Shown here: positions 23,701 to 33,659 of the stretch, piece by piece | Layout of the letters: the number at the start of each line of letters is the position of its first letter | Position numbering within the stretch: the stretch's first letter is position 1 | Source: Sanderia malayensis | Taxonomy: Eukaryota > Cnidaria > Scyphozoa > Semaeostomeae > Pelagiidae | Length of the DNA stretch: 64,000 nt | Direction: 5' to 3' | Assembly (NCBI GenBank): GCA_013076295.1 | Contig: RQOL01000532.1 | Coordinates: 4,464,001-4,528,000 of the forward strand | Program-made: the position numbers and the translations under genes | The notes under the pieces: model-generated | The model's input: the letters and a program-made list of their open reading frames with translations, nothing else | What the model was told of the DNA's origin: nothing | Database searches by the model: none

Positions 23701-25656
23701 CGCTTAACCCCTATTTAGAAAACGGGAAATCAGAGTTGTTGTCTTAATATTCAAATGTTGACTCTTTCAATCATTAGCAAGTGGTTGGGAATCTGAAACT
23801 TGTAATTTCCATATGACAGCTAAGTCAGTTATCATTGTATTCTATAAGGAATCAAGTCCTTGCTAATTCCAGAATGATACCTCCACTAAGTTGTATCTAT
23901 GGAACTTGTTTCAGATTTACAAAATTCATTATTCTTCAACTACTTAGAAGAAGTTTTATTTGTTGCAATTAATCTTCCCCAAAACTTATCTGCTATTTGT
24001 TATTCAAGTCCTATTTTGGATGTCTCCATTAATACGCATACATTTTATTCCATGTTTCAAGGAAATAGATGACAAAATTCTGTGACATTTGATTTAAACA
24101 TGTTGTTATCTTCAAAAACAAGCAAGACCATCTTGGTCATTCAAAGTTAACAGCTGCTATGTTTCAATGTTTACTTGCTTTGTTGATATCTTTTTCAGAA
24201 CTCTCAGCTGGTCATCTTCTTTTGTTTCGGCAGCAAGCTGGTTCAGGAATTCATCAACCTAAAATAATACTTTTCAGTAACAATTCATACTACTGTAAAT
24301 CAATAGATATTTTTCTACTGTACTAAGAATAATATTGAAAATGGTAAGAAAGGGGTTATATTAGTACCTCTGCCAAAGTAAGTTTGCTCTGTTTACATGG
24401 TAAAATCCCGTTACTTTTCTTATAAAATTCAGTCACTGTTTCAGAAACATTACCCTGGAAAGAATGAAAAAGTAAAGCTGCATTTATTTACATAACAAAC
24501 AGAAAATAAAAAAATTTTCAAATTATCACCCTCAATTGCAATACTAGAAGAGTTTCATATACATACAAGCCACAAAACTACCCAAAATAACAAGCCTGAA
24601 TCATATCAGATCATTATTAAATTACCTTGCATAGTAAAATTAAAATAAATCCTTTGTTCCTCATATGGTTACTTGAAAACCATTCCTATATATTTATATA
24701 TTTAATCATACCATTAATTTACATGCCATTCAGACATATGGCTTTGACAGCTTATTTCAGAGCTCTTTCTATATGCCTTTAGGGATAATGTTTTTAACTG
24801 ATGCATTTTGCATTATTCTGTTGGTAATATGCTAGTAAAGCTGCATAAACAGGAGAGCATTTATTTTAAATTATTGTAACTAAAATTGTTATCGTTGAAA
24901 AATGAAATAAAATGAAAATGCAATTTGGATGTATACACATGTTCTCGTCAAGGTTGTAGTTTTTTAGTGTGATTGAAAGTTGCTCAATATTATTGAAATG
25001 CAATGGTGGTACTGTCAGCAAAATCATTCAAAACAAATAAATAATCAGAACTTGTCTTACCCTCTCAAGGTCTTCTACCATGTCATCACAATCTGTTTCA
25101 AAAACCTGAAAAATTACAGTATTTTCATGATTATTAATATTATATTAACAAAGCAATCATGCACTAGCTAAATAACAAGGGGGCTTGGGAACAGAAATGA
25201 ACAAAATTCAAAGTTTATGAAATCTTCCCCAATATCAAGAATCTAAGCCTTCTGAAACAAAGCAAACAATATTTTCATCATACTTGGCTGAATAGCTTAA
25301 CGATTTGCTTGTCCTTCAGGTTATAGACTCTCTTCTGCACACCAGGAAGTAACAGTTTTACAAGAAGATATAGGTTGCCATTGTACCTTCCTAGAAGACA
25401 TGTAAAAATTTCAAAACATTAAATTGAGATTGAGAGTAATTCTGACAATAAAATAAATGGGTCCTAGGTAAACTCCCTTGCCATCCACACCATTGTTGCT
25501 GTTTGAGTCAAGGAAAGTCTTAATAATGCTGGTCTTCTGATTATAGCTGGGTTCATGTGCCAATTGCTTACAAAGCACATAAAAACTTTTGAAACTGCAT
25601 TCATGATTGTTTATAGTAGTAGCTACAGCTGCTTCAGTTCTTGGCATATTTCTGTG
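17657..25656 (-). CDS. LIG3: DNA ligase III, catalytic core plus C-terminal PBZ finger
   Basis: ATP-dependent ligase that seals nicks in nuclear and mitochondrial DNA. Minus-strand exons in coding order: 25491-25656, 25284-25390, 25061-25105, 24368-24454, 24179-24258, 23281-23358, 22721-22883, 22494-22583, 21513-21578, 21360-21428, 21205-21267, 20990-21069, 20400-20487, 20123-20200, 19822-19857, 19610-19697, 19362-19504, 19031-19105, 18504-18650, 18220-18250, 17921-18093 and 17657-17764. All phases join without a break, giving 2061 bases and 686 residues. Order: DNA-binding domain (LLLPGVQKRVYNL), adenylation domain with the active lysine in AEIKYDGERVQ, YFSRSLK, LEGLVLKD, HWLKMKKDYL, then the OB fold including KAPVWEITGAEFS and DDKDW. 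After a charged linker it ends in a PBZ zinc finger where vertebrate LIG3-alpha has the XRCC1-binding BRCT. The N-terminal PARP-type finger and true start were not found; a Met at 25645-25647 is possible. Confidence 0.95.
24725..24925 (+). mobile_element. LINE 3' tail in a LIG3 intron
   Basis: Shares a stretch with 51930-52125 (CATATGGCTT..GACAG...TTTCAGAGCTCTTTC, then TTGTTATYGTTGAAAAA and a GAAAATGAA-type tail). This is the 3' untranslated end of a truncated non-LTR element. Confidence 0.55.
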
Positions 25657-25699
25657 CTGAAAAACTAAAGATTTAAGTTCACGTCTCACGGAGGCCTGT

Positions 25700-27180
25700 A
25701 AAAACCACACCGCAGCAAAAACAGAATATAAGGTTTCAAATGAGTTTTTCCTTCCCTTTGGTTTGCTTTGCTTTATAACATAATCAAAATAAACTCAAAT
25801 TTACTGCACATGCGCAAAAATACTGCTGAGACACGCAAAAAAAGCCATGACGTTCAGAAGCAACAATGAGTGAATTGTGAACATGCTCGAGCTTGCTTGT
25901 GCCTTGCCTTGCCTTGCCTGTTCAGTCACAGCCCAGCCATTGTGAAGAATTGTTTTGTTACGTGGTCATGAATACATATGAGTTAGAGATGAGGGGCAAG
26001 AATAGTTATTTTATTACTAAAATTGTGAAGAAACAAGAATGAGGGAGAATGAACACGAACAAAGTGAAGAAAAAATATCCCTGTCTCCCTATTGCTCCAC
26101 ACCATGTCCCACAGTAAAGTAATAGTAGTAGCACTATTGGCAATGGTGTGGATAGGAAATTTTGTAGGGGGGTGGGCGAGAATTGAATAATCATCATAAT
26201 TGAATGAAATTTGTGACATGCAAAAACGGCAGACCCAGAATAGGGCCGTGCTGGCTGCATTGCGTCCCTGTGAGTGGTTCATTTGACAACTCCGAAAAGG
26301 TCACAATCGACAATCCTTCACAAAATATATTGAGACTCGCAGAAATACAGGATAGCAGTACGTTTTTTGACTCAAGTTTTGCACGAAAAATCTTCCTTCC
26401 CCTGACTATGCAAAGTTATAGCTCTCCCTTCCCCTGACCATGTATGCCATTATTATGGAAAGAAAACTTCATCATTTCCTCAAATAGCCTCAAAAACAAC
26501 ACATAACAAACATTGATTGTTTGGGGGTGGGTAAAAACAAAAGGAGTTTTTACCCACCTCCAAACTCGTGCAACAATCTAAGCTACAGTTGAATGGCCAG
26601 CTTAAACAGGCACCAAGCTTGAAAAAACTAGCTAAACACGAATAGCGACAAAAATTCGAAGAATTCAAAGATTTGAGATTCGAATTTCGATTCGAATGGT
26701 CCAAATAATTGCAAAATAGGGCCCCACTTCACATGCAGAGCAATAAAAACGTAGTAAAAATTCCTACTTTATACCTTTGTCTATCGAAAGAAAGGACAAA
26801 AAACTACGGAATGTACATCAAACAACAGGATTCAAGGTAGTTCATAACTACTTTCCGCTATTAAAATTTATCAAATCAATTCATCAAATTTTCTTAAAAC
26901 TGCTAAGCTTATCAGATCAATTTTCATGAGCCTGAGCGGCAGTAAATTGCAAATTTTTCTACCTTGAGAGATAGTAATGTAAAATGCAGATTTCAGGAAC
27001 CTAAACTTGCAACGAGTACGTCACGTGGAACTTCAAAGTCCTGCCATGTAGATTCCTGCTTGCCTCAACAATAACATACACGAATGAGAATACAAAATAA
27101 TTCAAATAGAAGAAGTAAATAATGTTATTACAATTCACAGGAAACACGATTAATAATCAAAAGTTATTGTTGCATCAGAA
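25700..27180. other. Intergenic or 5' LIG3 region, no exon identified
   Basis: LIG3 upstream exons should lie here or further up. I looked for the paired CxxC of a PARP-type finger on the minus strand and found none. A short run of CTTGC repeats lies near 25900. Confidence 0.35.
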
Positions 27181-27188
27181 TTCAAATA

Positions 27189-27588
27189 CACGTTTTTTTT
27201 TATAAGAAACCGGTTTATAAGAAACCTAGCTCTAGACGCCCTAAAATTTAAGAAACTTTTAGAACTACAGGGAAATATTTAAGAAACATTAAAATTTTGG
27301 AAACACGTTTTTCCCTCGCGGATTTAACAAATGTCAACTACAGTAAGTATGTTTTATGTGCTAAGCATAACATTGTCGGCTCCACATGACGATTTTTCGC
27401 ATTGACGATTTTTCTTTGTTATAATACTAATATTTTGCCACATCCACGTTTTTTTCTTAGTTTTCACTGGAACCATTTTCATTAAATTAAGAAACTTTTA
27501 AGAAACTTTTAGAACTAAAAAGTGGCTAAAAATTAAGAAACTTTTACTACTAGGCCTTGAGCCAGGTTTCTTATAAAAAAAAAACGTG
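27189..27588. mobile_element. 400 bp TA-flanked MITE
   Basis: Inverted ends CACGTTTTTTTTTATAAGAA, TA at 27187-27188 and 27589-27590. The interior repeats AAGAAACTTTTAGAACT several times on the same strand. Confidence 0.8.
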
Positions 27589-27799
27589 TAGTTCGACTTC
27601 GACCTTCAATCTTACTCTCAATACGTAAGTTTCAATATGAACAGAACTTTGTGGCGAAAATTACTCGTGGCCATGACCATCTGTTGTGAAAAATATTCAA
27701 CGTGGTGAATATTTGCGAAAAAACACCACGAATGCTGTGAAAGTCCAAAATTCTCACAGCACCCTTGTCCTTATTTATTGAGCACTGCGATACGAAAAA

Positions 27800-28425
27800 G
27801 TGCTCAGCAGAGCAGAAGGCTCTAGTTTGCAGCGGGCTTTACGTGCGGACAAATAAAATTTCACAATACTCCAAACCTATCGTTGACTTTATTTCTACTG
27901 TGTGTTAGTCTTTCCTTGTCAATTGATATCCCCAGATAACTTTTTATGTGGTTTCTTATATAAAAAATGAGTGTATTTGGTGTAGTCATTTTCTATTGCA
28001 GTTTAGTTTTTCTTTTATTTCACCATACGTTCGTGTTATTTTTAATTTCTTACCATCCTTCTCCCATTTCTTCTTTGCTGATTATCTGATGGACTGGGTT
28101 GTTTTTCTGAAGCACGCAGCACTGGAGACGTAAAAAGAGGATTAATGAACGAATTTCAAAATTGAAAGACTGCGGTACGTGTGTTTTTACATCAAATACA
28201 TACTAGACAAAAGGAAAAAATTGCGAAAGTAGCCTGTTGAGCTGCTACAAATGCCGTGTATACTTGTGCGGGTATTATCAATTGGCATATGATTGAAATG
28301 GAAAGACAGAATAAGTAGAGATAAATTCAAAGATATATTTCGGGTATTGTGAAATTCTGTTTATCCGCACGTAAAACCCGCCGCACACTAGAGCTTTGTT
28401 CTCTGCTGAGCAAACATTCACTTTC
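27800..28425. repeat. Inverted repeat, about 75 bp arms, 480 bp loop
   Basis: The left arm (about 27800-27875, CTCAGCAGAG...CTCTAGT...TTTACGTGCGGA...TTTCACAATAC) recurs inverted at about 28350-28425. No target duplication is obvious. The right arm stops about 20 bases short of the unassigned exon. Confidence 0.65.
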
Positions 28426-28447
28426 TGTTAGAAGTGCAGAAAAAAAC

Positions 28448-28691
28448 CTGAAATGACAAAAAGTGGTCTTGATTCGACTTTGCTGTGCCAACTTTGTTCA
28501 TCGTTGGACAGATGGGTTTCGCAAATTGTTGTGAAATCGCGTTTTAGTTGCAGCTCTTTACTATTATTATCATTTATTTCCAGTTGCTCTAGCAGGTTCT
28601 CATGTTTGAGCGTAATCATTACCAGGGTTTCTTCATTTGTGTCTTTTTTACTTTTAAAAAGGAATAGGACAGGGAGCTTGAAAGTGGGAGC
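28448..28691 (-). CDS. Unassigned coding exon (phase 0 to 1)
   Basis: A 244-base open stretch bounded by a good acceptor (TTTTCTTTTAG then GCTCCC) and a donor (TTTCAG then GT). It encodes about 81 residues with a helical, Glu/Lys-rich middle (ENLLEQLEINDNNSKELQLK). It lies on the same strand between RD3 and LIG3. Its end phase does not match the first LIG3 exon I can place, so at least one more exon is needed if they belong together. No domain recognised. Confidence 0.45.
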
Positions 28692-29339
28692 CTAAAAGAA
28701 AATTTACGGTGAGGAAAAGGAAGCATTTATCTCAGTCTGCTGAAGAACACCAATTTAACATTGTCAAGCATATTTATCTTTTGATAAATAACAATTCAAA
28801 TATTTATATTACAATAACGATACTTACAGCAATAGATTAAGACCTTTTCTAGGTAAAGATATTATTTCTATAAAGCCTACAATATTTACGCAATCCATTC
28901 AGGGCTCACAGCGACAATAATAATTCTTAACCAGGATTAAGTTATTCATTATTTTTTATCTTTGCCGAAAGGCAAAGTTAAATTAAAAACCCTTATTCAA
29001 AGTTTGCTTCAAGTTTCTAAAATGGAAGTAACAAAATATAAAGGGAGCGCCCTTCCAATCAATGTGTACAGGGAAAGTCAAAGTTTGTCCTCCTTAATTT
29101 GTCCATCTGCCTAAAAAATCAGAAGGTATCCGTTATAGTCAGACGAAATCGATTTCAGCTCTGCTCTACCATGATCACATTAAACAAAAAAGTTTCTTCA
29201 GAGCGCTGATGAGGCGTTAATATGGGATCATGAAAGTGAAAATATTGAAAATAAGAATGTCCACCAAAATAAACTGAATGTATTTGCGTTGAATAAATAA
29301 ACACGATATGCTTTTTTAAATCGAATTTTCCATTATATT

Positions 29340-30032
29340 TTATACAATAGTAGTAATCGTTGGTACACTATTGGCACGTCTTTCTTTATCTTCCCTATTG
29401 TTAGAATCACTCGTTGAGAATGCATTTATTGGTTTTACTCTAGATTGCCTGAAAAACCTCCATGAACTAGCAGGCGCCGAATGAACCCTTGCATGATTCG
29501 TTTCCTCCACACCATCAAGATTAACAGTAACAGATTTTTCACGTAATTTGCTTGTATGCTGTCTGTGTTTGAAGTTACCAATAGGTTGATCTACGTCACG
29601 GCCTTTACGAAACTTGTCTTTGTCCTTTGTAGTATCTTTAAACTTCCTCACTGCAATATGTCTCTTCAAAACGGCTTTGAAACATCCTGCAATATCTTCA
29701 ATAGGTGTTTCAACGGTAACGCTTTTTCTAAAGCAATTAATCACATGACTGGTATCATCAGGATCAATTTGATTTGTTAGATCCTCAAGTTCAATTCTTA
29801 GCAAAGTAGGGATTTTATATGACTTCTCGGAATCGCTAATAAGCCAACTGTAATCTGGAATACCAGAGTCTCTCTTCGATTGCGAGTCCCGCATACGTTG
29901 GTTGTTTTCGACTTCTTTAATTTTTGTATTTAGCTCTTCAAATAATGTTTCTGATACTAACTCAGACCCTCTCAGCTCATAAGGCCTCTTAGTTGGACTT
30001 GTTCGCATGAGATTCCAAATATACTCCAGCAT
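29340..30032 (-). CDS. RD3: RD3 (retinal degeneration 3) homologue
   Basis: A single-exon 230-residue protein. Family landmarks in order: an N-terminal short helix with W (residues 1-10), SETLFEELNTKIKEVE coiled-coil segment (about 27-43), DYSWLISD (about 60-67), then PTLLRIELEDLTNQIDP (about 74-90) and INCFRKSV. The C-terminal third is basic and serine-rich, and longer than in vertebrate RD3 (about 195 residues). RD3 in vertebrates binds retinal membrane guanylate cyclases, restrains their activity and carries them to photoreceptor outer segments. A related cyclase-chaperone role here is inference. A splice acceptor (GTTACAG) at about 30107 implies an upstream non-coding exon. Confidence 0.85.
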   Translation of the reverse strand: MLEYIWNLMRTSPTKRPYELRGSELVSETLFEELNTKIKEVENNQRMRDSQSKRDSGIPDYSWLISDSEKSYKIPTLLRIELEDLTNQIDPDDTSHVINCFRKSVTVETPIEDIAGCFKAVLKRHIAVRKFKDTTKDKDKFRKGRDVDQPIGNFKHRQHTSKLREKSVTVNLDGVEETNHARVHSAPASSWRFFRQSRVKPINAFSTSDSNNREDKERRANSVPTITTIV

Positions 30033-30119
30033 AGTTTTGAGTTATGAACTAGTCCACAAGTTGATGTATGCAGGTCTTTCTTGCTAACATCCGGTGATAT
30101 TTTACCTGTAACATAGCAA

Positions 30120-32240
30120 AAACTATTTCAAATTCGTTTGCTCAACTGGGCTTTTCTGTGGCTTTTCTTTGCTGACGTATTTAAAATTAATATATAAATA
30201 ATCTAAAGAGCAACTTGGTATCGAACTACACAGACTATTTCTTAATCTCTGTAATTTGCTATTTTTGTCAGCAATCAGCCGCCAATGAAATTTTCGATTT
30301 GATAACGCAGTTATCAACAATGAAGAAGGTCGTCTTGTGTAAATGATTCAAGCCATTTAACAATCTTACGATCATAAGCGCTTAACCAAAAGCTTGGAAT
30401 TTGTACAATACGATCTATTTTCTATCACTGTAACATTTATGGGATTATCAATAACAGCGGTTTACAAATTCTAAAAACTTTAAAAACACCTTTTTTAAAA
30501 ACATTTAAGTCTGGAAACCTTTTTATCGTCTACTTTCCCACGACGCTCTTTTTGCAATGTGCAGCATAGATAGCATCCATAAAATGGCATTAATCTATCG
30601 GAGGAATTTTTCTTGCGTATGGACAACGCAGTCTTTGATTTTTAATTTAGAATTTCGAAGGCTGTAAAGGCAAGCTGCGATTCATTATTGAAAGAAAAAG
30701 GTAGCACGGTTAACACTTGTAATGATTTGCATAAATTCTATTTCTGATCATTAATAATGCATATTGATCTCCTTGTCGTCTGTGCGATCATCAATAATCA
30801 ACATTCCTTTCTCAGGAATGGAAATCATTTTACCGGTTGCGATGTCAGTTTACAAAGTTGGAACACTCTCACCCTTTTCAGTGGTGTTACAACAATTCAG
30901 ACATAAAGTCGCAAACATATTCAAGAAAAAGCAATTATAGCTACGCACAGGTGTCCCTAATCCAAATTCATTTCCGTGAAAAGGAAATTCAAATCTTTTG
31001 CAATTTATTTCTGCACACTTATTAATTAATGCAACTTGATTCAAGCGCTTTTATTTAAATCTTGATCTGAAATTAGTTAGGCATGTAAACCTGGCAAAAA
31101 ATCTAATACAAACTTATATCCGCTAAGCTTGATATTGTTCCAGACATTCTTATTGGAGCAAATTCATACAAGGGCAATACGTAACAGGCACAAACAGCCC
31201 ATTCCTCGAAGATGCAAAAATGCTCAAATAAGATAACTTGGGGATTCATAGATTTGTATTTCAATATGAGAAGTCCACGTGGTACTTGTTTGAGGAAGTG
31301 AAAATTAATTATTTGAGCCTTTTCACCTTGAAGAGTTTTACGATCGTTGAAAGAGAGTTACAGCTAATTTTTACTGACAAGCAACTATATAGCTACTGTC
31401 TACCATTTTGCAGTGCCTAATACATACCGTAAATTACATTGTAACGGCAATAATAATTTTAAACAAGCATCCCAAGCCAATCAATGTCCATTCTCAACAT
31501 ATATCCATAATTTGTACCTTAAGAAACTGCATTGGCTTTCATCTCACTGACTTGATCAAAAATGTTTATTCCAAACTACTCCAAAGTATTAACAACAGTG
31601 TAAAATATGAGTAGCTCAAGTCAGTTAATAGTCTAAATTATTAATAAATAAGTCTTATTTAAATAAGAAATTTTAACAGGATTGGCCAAAACATCAACCT
31701 TCCCACAGGTATTCATTTGAACCCACTAAGCTCATGGCACCTCTGACTAATTTTCAGTGAAGAAAAAATGATTTTTTATTTATTCCCGATGTGATCGAAA
31801 TATATATTTGAAAACTGCATCGTAATGGATTTTTTTCATTTTTTATCAGCCTAAACAATGAATCAAGTTTCGATTATAGATCGACTCACAAAGTGTGTAC
31901 ATTTTGCGGGTCATGTTTTGTAAACATGAAATCAACTACATATAAAGGAATCAGTCGATACACCACATAACTTCAGACCTTAGAAAGAAAAAGCCTATTC
32001 AACATAAATTTCACATGACATTTTTATATTACGACTGGGGGATCCAACAGTATCTAAAGGGTTTGACGTGGTAATAAGCTTTCAGTTTGCTGCTTATTAC
32101 CTATTGCTTAAATCCACCTTGAAATCATTTTCATTTTATTTTCATTTTCATTCAGTCAATTTCATTTTACATTTCAAAAATTGGTCATATAACTGTTTTA
32201 TGTTAATAGTTCACAGTTCAGCAGACTGTTCATATAATAT
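30120..32240. other. Intergenic, nothing identified
   Basis: Several short open frames, none with splice context or a recognisable family. Confidence 0.35.
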
Positions 32241-32245
32241 GTACA

Positions 32246-32574
32246 TACCGTATTTCCTCGATTAAACGTTTATTAACCTCGGCACTTTTTGAGGGGGCGC
32301 CTAATCGAGGGGGGCCATTATTCGAGGGGGGGCGTTTATTAGAAAGTACAAGATCATAGGCTCTGTCATTGGGTTCAGAAAAAAGAAAATGGTTTAGTTG
32401 AGCCTTGCTTTATCGAGCAACAACGCAGAAAATGAAAGTCGTCATGGTTTTGCACAAAGAGGGGGCGTCTAATCGAGGGGGGCGTTTATTGCAAAAGCTG
32501 GCAGCATAAGGGGGCGTTTATTCGAGGGGGCGTTTAATCGAGGGGGGGGGGCGTTTAATCGAGGAAATACGGTA
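32246..32574. mobile_element. TA-flanked MITE rich in TCGAGGGGG
   Basis: Ends TACCGTATTTCCTCGATTAA in perfect inversion over 23 bases (the outer TA being the target). The interior repeats GGGGGCGTTTATTCGAGG motifs in both orientations. Confidence 0.85.
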
Positions 32575-32767
32575 TGGCAGTAGAAACTGTGGGTAAGACC
32601 TAATTATTATTAATATTATTATTATTATTAATATTACACATAGAGGAGATGTTCGAAAAAACCCTGAAATGTTCAGTAGGTTGGACATCTTGGAGTTGGA
32701 AATTCTGATAGCGAGACTATTATGAATCTGTAGCCGAGAAATAATTTAGCGATTCCCTCCCTAAATG

Positions 32768-32981
32768 AGGGTCGTATAGGGGGGAGTCATGTTCCCCTGT
32801 TCCCTTATAGAAATTGCATATGTTCCCTCATTGTTCTACGAAGAAATTTCCATTTTTGTGTTCCCTGATCCCTGTTTGCTATCAATGTTCCCTTGTTTCC
32901 CGTGTAATTTTCTCATGTTCCCTTGTTCCCTTTTTAATTTTGGGCATGTTCCCCTGTTCCCTGGAACCCCTATATGACCCT
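32768..32981. mobile_element. 214 bp hAT-type MITE with internal minisatellite
   Basis: Inverted ends AGGGTCGTATAGGGG / AGGGTCATATAGGGG, with 8 bp target duplication CCTAAATG at 32760-32767 and 32982-32989. The inside is a degenerate series of ATGTTCCCYTGTTCCC units. Confidence 0.85.
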
Positions 32982-33395
32982 CCTAAATGTAAATAGCTGC
33001 CATCTTGAAATTAACTGGGACAATTCGGATACCTGCCCTGTTTACAGGGAGACCTGCGTTCAAGATAAAGTACTCGTAGATGGCACCAGTTGTATCGATT
33101 ATTAATCATTTAAATACTAAAACATATCTGAATGGATAACCTTAGCAAGCGTTACATGAGTAAAAAATCAGAGAAGCACTGTCATAACATGCACAAAATT
33201 TATTTGATTGATTCATTGATTCATTGATTGGTACTCAGCTGATTACGCTTATTTTCGTAAAACAAATTTAAAAAATTGCAAGCTCCAAATGGGGGAAAGA
33301 AACATTTAAACTTTAAATGTTTCTTTAAACGTTGGTGACATTATATATATTGTTCTTTTCTGTTATAATTCTTAACTAATATTAATATCCAAGCT

Positions 33396-33650
33396 TTACT
33401 TTGCTCTTTCGTCCTCAAGGAACCTAATGAGGCAAATAAGCTGCCCACCGCCAAAATTCTGACAATTTTGCAGAGAAACACTATTTACAGAAACTATTTC
33501 TATCTGATTTTGTTTCCCAAGATTGTCATAAAAATATTTCAGGAGAGTTCGCGTATTTTTAATGTCATAAAGGGAATACATGTAATTGTAGGACAAGGTA
33601 ATCAGGTAAACAAGTTTCCAATAAAGCAAAGTCCATCACCATTGTACAAA
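33396..33650 (-). CDS. Possible 3' terminal exon, unassigned
   Basis: An open stretch ending FGGGQLICLIRFLEDERAK and a stop, with coding-like composition (LLKYFYDNLGKQNQIEI). I could not fix an acceptor or link it to other exons. It could be a relic of a mobile element. Confidence 0.25.
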
Positions 33651-33659
33651 AGTCTTTTT

